Assembly: GCA_946699065.1 (NCBI GenBank)
Contig: CAMPDV010001725.1
Span: 1 to 64,000, forward strand
Direction: 5' to 3'
DNA from: Loxodes magnus
Lineage: Eukaryota; Ciliophora; Karyorelictea; Loxodida; Loxodidae
DNA length: 64,000 nt
This document shows positions 57,664-64,000 of the stretch, piece by piece. Each line of letters opens with the position of its first letter. Positions within the stretch are counted from its first letter, which is position 1. A program made the translations under genes and the position numbers. The notes under the pieces were generated by a model. It saw only the letters and a program-made list of their open reading frames with translations, was not told the origin of the DNA and ran no database searches.

Positions 57664-58270
57664 ACGGTGAGACTATGGGACGTCAAGACAGGTACCTGTA
57701 AGACCATGAGTGGTCACACTAATTCTGTATTATCTGTGGCTATATCCAGTGATTCAGAGTTCATCGTATCGGGAAGTTATGATTAAACGGTGAGACTATG
57801 GGACGTCAAGACAGGTACCTGTAAGACCATGAGTAGTCACACTAATTCTGTATTATCTGTGGCTATATCCAGTGATTCAGAGTTCATCGTATCGAGTAGT
57901 GCAGATAAGTCGGTGAGACTATGGGACGTCAAGACAGGTACCTGTAAGACCATGAGTGGTCACACTAATTCTGTATTATCTGTGGCTATATCCAGTGATT
58001 CAGAGTTCATCGTATCGGGAAGTTATGATAAGACGGTGAGACTATGGGACGTCAAGACAGGTACCTGTAAGACCATGAGTGGTCACACTAATTATGTATA
58101 TGATATATCCATGATTGCATGTGGGGATGATATCCTATGGGAGTGTACCTTCATGAGTTCACACATCGTATCGCTATATCCAGTGAAGTCATCGGGAGTG
58201 GAGATATACGGTGAGACTATGGGACGTCAAGACAGGTACCTGTAAGACCATGAGTGGTCACACTAATTCT
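57664..58270 (+). pseudogene. WD40 segment running into a scrambled unit
   Basis: After TAA 57,784 the frame is open from 57,790 to 58,245, with SSADKS and YDK blades. It then passes into non-WD40 sequence at NYVYD-ISMIACGDDILW, where the repeat is scrambled, and ends in the GRQDRYL frame. The loss of register coincides with the patch at 58,096. Confidence 0.75.
58096..58270 (+). other. Scrambled unit 1 (175 bp in place of 123)
   Basis: It starts as a NY-VY unit but departs after GTATATG. The middle holds rearranged pieces of the unit (ATATCC, ATGATTGCATG, ATCCTATGGGAG, GTGTACCTTCATGAG, CACACATCGTATCG, CTATATCCAGTGAAG) and returns to register at ACGGTGAGAC near 58,208. Net excess is 52 bp. 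The pieces are recognisable but out of order. Confidence 0.85.
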
Positions 58271-58393
58271 GTATTATCTGTGGCTATATCCAGTGATTCA
58301 GAGTTCATCGTATCGGGAAGTTATGATAAGACGGTGAGACTATGGGACGTCAAGACAGGTACCTGTAAGACCATGAGTGGTCACTAGTTATGT

Positions 58394-58567
58394 ATACTAA
58401 TTCTGATTCAGATTCATCGTATGTTATGGCTACTATCCAGTGTACCTTCAGAGTGGTCTAGTTATGTATATCGTATCAGTGATTCAAGTTATCGATGGGA
58501 AATGACGGTGAGACTATGGGACGTCAAGACAGGTACCTGTAAGACCATGAGTGGTCACACTAATTCT
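58394..58567 (+). other. Scrambled unit 2 (174 bp in place of 123)
   Basis: It follows one normal unit after patch 1. Pieces include TAGTTATGTATAC, TAATTCTG, ATTCATCGTATG, ATGGCTACTATCCAGTG, TACCTTCAGAG, TGGTCTAGTTATGTATA and AGTTATCGATGGG. Register returns at GACGGTGAGAC near 58,504. Net excess is 51 bp. It shares the string GTGTACCTTCA with patch 1, which is absent from normal units. Confidence 0.85.
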
Positions 58568-59435
58568 GTATGATCTGTGGATATATCCAGTGATTCAGAG
58601 TTCATCGTATTGGGAAGTGGATGATTATACGGTGAGACTATGGGACGTCAAGACAGGTACCTGTAAGACCATGAGTGGTCACACTAATTCTGTATTATCT
58701 GTGGCTATATCCAGTGATTCAGAGTTCATCGTATCGGGAAGTTATGATAAGACGGTGAGACTATGGGACGTCAAGACAGGTACCTGTAAGACCATGAGTA
58801 GTCACACACATTATGTATTATCTGTGGCTATATCCAGTGATTCAGAGTTCATCGTATCGGGAAGTTATGATAAGACGGTGAGACTATGGGACGTCAAGAC
58901 AGGTACCTGTAAGACCATGAGTGGTCACACTATTTCTGTATTATCTGTGGCTATATCCAGTGATTCAGAGTTCATCGTATTGGGAAGTCATGATTATACG
59001 GTGAGACTATGGGACGTCAAGACAGGTACCTGTAAGACCATGAGTGGTCACACTATTTCTGTATTATCTGTGGCTATATCCAGTGATTCAGAGTTCATCG
59101 TATTGGGAAGTCATGATTATACGGTGAGACTATGGGACGTCAAGACAGGTACCTGTAAGACCATGAGTGGTCACACTAATTCTGTATTATCTGTGGCTAT
59201 ATCCAGTGATTCAGAGTTCATCGTATCGGGAAGTTATGATAAGACGGTGAGACTATGGGACGTCAAGACAGGTACCTGTAAGACCATGAGTGGTCACACT
59301 AATTCTGTATTATCTGTGGCTATATCCAGTGATTCAGAGTTCATCGTATCGGGAAGTGGAGATAAGACGGTGAGACTATGGGACGTCAAGACAGGTACCT
59401 GTAAGACCATGAGTGGTCACACTATTTCTGTATGA
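58551..59435 (+). CDS. Open WD40 segment, about 6.5 blades (copy of the 48,021 segment's end)
   Basis: The first 20 or so codons are out of frame with the array (a malformed unit with one extra base near 58,620). From about 58,630 the tips are (Y), YDK, YDK (S-H-T-HY), HDY (TIS), HDY (TIS), YDK, GDK, ending at TGA 59,433. It equals the C-terminal part of 48,021-50,600. Confidence 0.38.
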   Translation: MVTLILYDLWIYPVIQSSSYWEVDDYTVRLWDVKTGTCKTMSGHTNSVLSVAISSDSEFIVSGSYDKTVRLWDVKTGTCKTMSSHTHYVLSVAISSDSEFIVSGSYDKTVRLWDVKTGTCKTMSGHTISVLSVAISSDSEFIVLGSHDYTVRLWDVKTGTCKTMSGHTISVLSVAISSDSEFIVLGSHDYTVRLWDVKTGTCKTMSGHTNSVLSVAISSDSEFIVSGSYDKTVRLWDVKTGTCKTMSGHTNSVLSVAISSDSEFIVSGSGDKTVRLWDVKTGTCKTMSGHTISV

Positions 59436-60668
59436 TCTGTGGCTATATCCAGTGATTCAGAGTTCATCGTATCGGGAAGTGGAGATAAGACGGTGAGACT
59501 ATGGGACGTCAAGACAGGTACCTGTAAGACCATGAGTGGTCACACTAATTCTGTATTATCTGTGGCTATGTCCAGTGATTCAGAGTTCATCGTATCGGGA
59601 AGTTATGATAAGACGGTGAGACTATGGGACGTCAAGACAGGTACCTGTAAGACCATGAGTGGTCACACTAATTCTGTATGATCTGTGGCTATATCCAGTG
59701 ATTCAGAGTTCATCGTATCGGGAAGTGGAGATAAGACGGTGAGACTATGGGACGTCAAGACAGGTACCTGTAAGACCATGAGTGGTCACACTAATTCTGT
59801 ATTATCTGTGGCTATATCCAGTGATTCAGAGTTCATCGTATCGGGAAGTTATGATAAGACGGTGAGACTATGGGACGTCAAGACAGGTACCTGTAAGACC
59901 ATGAGTGGTCACACTAATTCTGTATTATCTGTGGCTATATCCAGTGATTCAGAGTTCATCGTATCGGGAAGTTATGATAAGACGGTGAGACTATGGGACG
60001 TCAAGACAGGTACCTGTAAGACCATGAGTGGTCACACTAATTCTGTATGATCTGTGGCTATATCCAGTGATTCAGAGTTCATCGTATCGGGAAGTTATGA
60101 TAAGACGGTGAGACTATGGGACGTCAAGACAGGTACCTGTAAGACCATGAGTGGTCACACTAATTCTGTATTATCTGTGGCTATGTCCAGTGATTCAGAG
60201 TTCATCGTATCGGGAAGTGGAGATAAGACGGTGAGACTATGGGACGTCAAGACAGGTACCTGTAAGACCATGAGTGGTCACACTAATTCTGTATTATCTG
60301 TGGCTATGTCCAGTGATTCAGAGTTCATCGTATCGGGAAGTTATGATAAGACGGTGAGACTATGGGACGTCAAGACAGGTACCTGTAAGACCATGAGTGG
60401 TCACACTAATTCTGTATGATCTGTGGCTATATCCAGTGATTCAGAGTTCATCGTATCGGGAAGTGGAGATAAGACGGTGAGACTATGGGACGTCAAGACA
60501 GGTACCTGTAAGACCATGAGTGGTCACACTAATTCTGTATTATCTGTGGCTATATCCAGTGATTCAGAGTTCATCGTATCGGGAAGTTATGATAAGACGG
60601 TGAGACTATGGGACGTCAAGACAGGTACCTGTAAGACCATGAGTGGTCACACTAATTCTGTATGATCT

Positions 60669-61649
60669 GTGGCTATGTCCAGTGATTCAGAGTTCATCGT
60701 ATCGGGAAGTTATGATAAGACGGTGAGACTATGGGACGTCAAGACAGGTACCTGTAAGACCATGAGTGGTCACACTAATTATGTATCTGCTGTGGCTATA
60801 TCCACTGATTCAGAGTTCATCGTATCGAGTAGTGCAGATAAGTCGGTGAGACTATGGGACGTCAAGACAGGTACCTGTAAGACCATGAGTGGTCACACTA
60901 TTTCTGTATTATCTGTGGCTATATCCAGTGATTCAGAGTTCATCGTATCGGGAAGTTATGATAAGACGGTGAGACTATGGGACGTCAAGACAGGTACCTG
61001 TAAGACCATGAGTGGTCACACTAATTCTGTATTATCTGTGGCTATATCCAGTGATTCAGAGTTCATCGTATCGGGAAGTTATGATAAGACGGTGAGACTA
61101 TGGGACGTCAAGACAGGTACCTGTAAGACCATGAGTGGTCACACTATTTCTGTATTATCTGTGGCTATATCCAGTGATTCAGAGTTCATCGTATTGGGAA
61201 GTCATGATTATACGGTGAGACTATGGGACGTCAAGACAGGTACCTGTAAGACCATGAGTGGTCACACTAATTCTGTATTATCTGTGGCTATATCCAGTGA
61301 TTCAGAGTTCATCGTATCGGGAAGTTATGATAAGACGGTGAGACTATGGGACGTCAAGACAGGTACCTGTAAGACCATGAATGGTCACACTAATTCTGTA
61401 TTATCTGTGGCTATATCCAGTGATTCAGAGTTCATCGTATCGGGAAGTTATGATAAGACGGTGAGACTATGGGACGTCAAGACAGGTACCTGTAAGACCA
61501 TGAGTGGTCACACTAATTCTGTATTATCTGTGGCTATATCCAGTGATTCAGAGTTCATCGTATCGGGAAGTTATGATAAGACGGTGAGACTATGGGACGT
61601 CAAGACAGGTACCTGTAAGACCATGAGTGGTCACACTAATTCTGTATGA
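60669..61649 (+). CDS. Open WD40 segment, 8 blades (copy of 51,834)
   Basis: Same translation and stops as 51,834-52,814, 8,835 bp downstream, including the MNGHT blade. Confidence 0.4.
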   Translation: MAMSSDSEFIVSGSYDKTVRLWDVKTGTCKTMSGHTNYVSAVAISTDSEFIVSSSADKSVRLWDVKTGTCKTMSGHTISVLSVAISSDSEFIVSGSYDKTVRLWDVKTGTCKTMSGHTNSVLSVAISSDSEFIVSGSYDKTVRLWDVKTGTCKTMSGHTISVLSVAISSDSEFIVLGSHDYTVRLWDVKTGTCKTMSGHTNSVLSVAISSDSEFIVSGSYDKTVRLWDVKTGTCKTMNGHTNSVLSVAISSDSEFIVSGSYDKTVRLWDVKTGTCKTMSGHTNSVLSVAISSDSEFIVSGSYDKTVRLWDVKTGTCKTMSGHTNSV

Positions 61650-61652
61650 TCT

Positions 61653-62756
61653 GTGGCTATATCCAGTGATTCAGAGTTCATCGTATCGGGAAGTTATGAT
61701 AAGACGGTGAGACTATGGGACGTCAAGACAGGTACCTGTAAGACCATGAGTGGTCACACTAATTCTGTATTATCTGTGGCTATATCCAGTGATTCAGAGT
61801 TCATCGTATCGAGTAGTGCAGATAAGTCGGTGAGACTATGGGACGTCAAGACAGGTACCTGTAAGACCATGAGTGGTCACACTAATTCTGTATTATCTGT
61901 GGCTATATCCAGTGATTCAGAGTTCATCGTATCGGGAAGTTATGATAAGACGGTGAGACTATGGGACGTCAAGACAGGTACCTGTAAGACCATGAGTGGT
62001 CACACTAATTCTGTATTATCTGTGGCTATATCCAGTGATTCAGAGTTCATCGTATCGGGAAGTTATGATTATACGGTGAGACTATGGGACGTCAAGACAG
62101 GTACCTGTAAGACCATGAGTGGTCACACTAATTATGTATATGCTGTGGATATATCCAGTGATTCAGAGTTCATCGTATTGGGAAGTCATGATTATACGGT
62201 GAGACTATGGGACGTCAAGACAGGTACCTGTAAGACCATGAATGGTCACACTAATTCTGTATTATCTGTGGCTATATCCAGTGATTCAGAGTTCATCGTA
62301 TCGGGAAGTTATGATAAGACGGTGAGACTATGGGACGTCAAGACAGGTACCTGTAAGACCATGAGTGGTCACACTAATTCTGTATTATCTGTGGCTATAT
62401 CCAGTGATTCAGAGTTCATCGTATCGGGAAGTTATGATAAGACGGTGAGACTATGGGACGTCAAGACAGGTACCTGTAAGACCATGAGTGGTCACACTAA
62501 TTCTGTATTATCTGTGGCTATATCCAGTGATTCAGAGTTCATCGTATCGGGAAGTTATGATAAGACGGTGAGACTATGGGACGTCAAGACAGGTACCTGT
62601 AAGACCATGAGTGGTCACACTATTTCTGTATTATCTGTGGCTATATCCAGTGATTCAGAGTTCATCGTATTGGGAAGTCATGATTATACGGTGAGACTAT
62701 GGGACGTCAAGACAGGTACCTGTAAGACCATGAGTGGTCACACTAATTCTGTATGA
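61653..62756 (+). CDS. Open WD40 segment, 9 blades (copy of 52,818)
   Basis: Same translation and stops as 52,818-53,921, including the YDY, NYVYAVD and MNGHT blades. Confidence 0.4.
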   Translation: MAISSDSEFIVSGSYDKTVRLWDVKTGTCKTMSGHTNSVLSVAISSDSEFIVSSSADKSVRLWDVKTGTCKTMSGHTNSVLSVAISSDSEFIVSGSYDKTVRLWDVKTGTCKTMSGHTNSVLSVAISSDSEFIVSGSYDYTVRLWDVKTGTCKTMSGHTNYVYAVDISSDSEFIVLGSHDYTVRLWDVKTGTCKTMNGHTNSVLSVAISSDSEFIVSGSYDKTVRLWDVKTGTCKTMSGHTNSVLSVAISSDSEFIVSGSYDKTVRLWDVKTGTCKTMSGHTNSVLSVAISSDSEFIVSGSYDKTVRLWDVKTGTCKTMSGHTISVLSVAISSDSEFIVLGSHDYTVRLWDVKTGTCKTMSGHTNSV

Positions 62757-62936
62757 TCTGTGGCTATGTCCAGTGATTCAGAGTTCATCGTATCGGGAAG
62801 TTATGATAAGACGGTGAGACTATGGGACGTCAAGACAGGTACCTGTAAGACCATGAGTAGTCACACTAATTATGTATTATCTGTGGCTATGTCCAGTGAT
62901 TCAGAGTTCATCGTATCGGGAAGTTATGATTAAACG

Positions 62937-63863
62937 GTGAGACTATGGGACGTCAAGACAGGTACCTGTAAGACCATGAGTAGTCACACTAATTATGTAT
63001 TATCTGTGGCTATATCCAGTGATTCAGAGTTCATCGTATCGGGAAGTTATGATAAGACGGTGAGACTATGGGACGTCAAGACAGGTACCTGTAAGACCAT
63101 GAGTGGTCACACTAATTCTGTATTATCTGTGGCTATATCCAGTGATTCAGAGTTCATCGTATCGGGAAGTTATGATAAGACGGTGAGACTATGGGACGTC
63201 AAGACAGGTACCTGTAAGACCATGAGTGGTCACACTATTTCTGTATTATCTGTGGCTATATCCAGTGATTCAGAGTTCATCGTATTGGGAAGTCATGATT
63301 ATACGGTGAGACTATGGGACGTCAAGACAGGTACCTGTAAGACCATGAGTGGTCACACTAATTCTGTATTATCTGTGGCTATATCCAGTGATTCAGAGTT
63401 CATCGTATCGGGAAGTTATGATAAGACGGTGAGACTATGGGACGTCAAGACAGGTACCTGTAAGACCATGAGTGGTCACACTAATTCTGTATTATCTGTG
63501 GCTATATCCAGTGATTCAGAGTTCATCGTATCGGGAAGTTATGATAAGACGGTGAGACTATGGGACGTCAAGACAGGTACCTGTAAGACCATGAGTGGTC
63601 ACACTAATTATGTATATGCTGTGGATATATCCAGTGATTCAGAGTTCATCGTATTGGGAAGTCATGATTATACGGTGAGACTATGGGACGTCAAGACAGG
63701 TACCTGTAAGACCATGAGTGGTCACACTAATTCTGTATTATCTGTGGCTATATCCAGTGATTCAGAGTTCATCGTATCGGGAAGTTATGATAAGACGGTG
63801 AGACTATGGGACGTCAAGACAGGTACCTGTAAGACCATGAGTGGTCACACTAATTCTGTATGA
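62937..63863 (+). CDS. Open WD40 segment, about 7.5 blades after TAA (copy of 54,102)
   Basis: Same translation as 54,102-55,028, following TAA 62,931 and ending at TGA 63,861. The array continues to the window edge as plain YDK units. Confidence 0.38.
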   Translation: MRLWDVKTGTCKTMSSHTNYVLSVAISSDSEFIVSGSYDKTVRLWDVKTGTCKTMSGHTNSVLSVAISSDSEFIVSGSYDKTVRLWDVKTGTCKTMSGHTISVLSVAISSDSEFIVLGSHDYTVRLWDVKTGTCKTMSGHTNSVLSVAISSDSEFIVSGSYDKTVRLWDVKTGTCKTMSGHTNSVLSVAISSDSEFIVSGSYDKTVRLWDVKTGTCKTMSGHTNYVYAVDISSDSEFIVLGSHDYTVRLWDVKTGTCKTMSGHTNSVLSVAISSDSEFIVSGSYDKTVRLWDVKTGTCKTMSGHTNSV

Positions 63864-63998
<135 letters not shown>

Positions 63999-64000
63999 TC

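Noticed and set aside
58096-58567. Insertion of a mobile element at 58.1-58.6 kb
   Set aside because: The patches consist of shuffled fragments of the same unit and lack terminal repeats, target duplications or a transposase frame.

Overview
All 64 kb is one uninterrupted tandem array of a 123-bp unit (about 520 copies, 43% GC in the consensus) that encodes one 41-residue WD40 blade on the + strand. There is no flanking sequence, no second gene, no RNA gene and no intergenic spacer. Every unit carries the WD40 signature: GH near the blade start, a V-x-S-V-A strand, an SSDSEF turn, VSGS, a three-residue variable tip plus TVR, then LWD and [11 protein letters not shown] name units by the three residues after the VSGS/VLGS/VSSS element (YDK, GDK, GDN, ADK, HDY, HDK, YDN, YDY, RDE) and by the pair after GHT (NS, HY, GY, NY, SY, IS). 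'AM' marks units with GCT-ATG instead of GCT-ATA. Most of the unit is identical at DNA level in nearly all copies, including synonymous sites.

The reading frame is repeatedly cut. About 110 units have TGA in place of TTA at one fixed codon (GTA-TTA-TCT becoming GTA-TGA-TCT). Nine substitution-type TAA codons and three substitution-type TAG codons occur elsewhere. The open stretches between stops are therefore whole numbers of blades (2 to 21), and most conventional ORF 'starts' are just the GTG two codons after the stop. Either the array is a coding-derived megasatellite or pseudogene, or UGA is a sense codon in the source organism. At this position UGA read as Trp would give the very ordinary WD40 sequence SVWSVA.

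Layout: (A) 1-12,990, a clean array of YDK/GDK/GDN units with NS/HY/GY/SY variants and few indels. (B) 12,991-16,766, the same units with roughly 45 one- or two-base indels, like unpolished long-read sequence. (C) 16,767-58,095, a clean array with a different vocabulary (HDY, SSADKS, NYVYAVD, NYVSAV, TIS units), built of nested higher-order duplications of 22, 29, 30, 40 and 64 units. (D) 58,096-58,567, two patches of scrambled repeat sequence, each lengthening a unit by about 51 bp. (E) 58,629-64,000, a near-perfect second copy of 49,794-55,165. The array runs off both ends of the window.

Organism: not determinable. Large homogenised WD40 arrays are known in fungal NLR-type genes, cyanobacteria and assorted protists. 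An array of more than 64 kb points to a eukaryote sequenced with long reads, but that is inference. No ribosome binding site, promoter, intron boundary, terminator or poly(A) signal can be supported. Variation is concentrated at positions known to form the ligand-facing top surface of WD40 propellers, so if any part is expressed a recognition or scaffold role is most likely.
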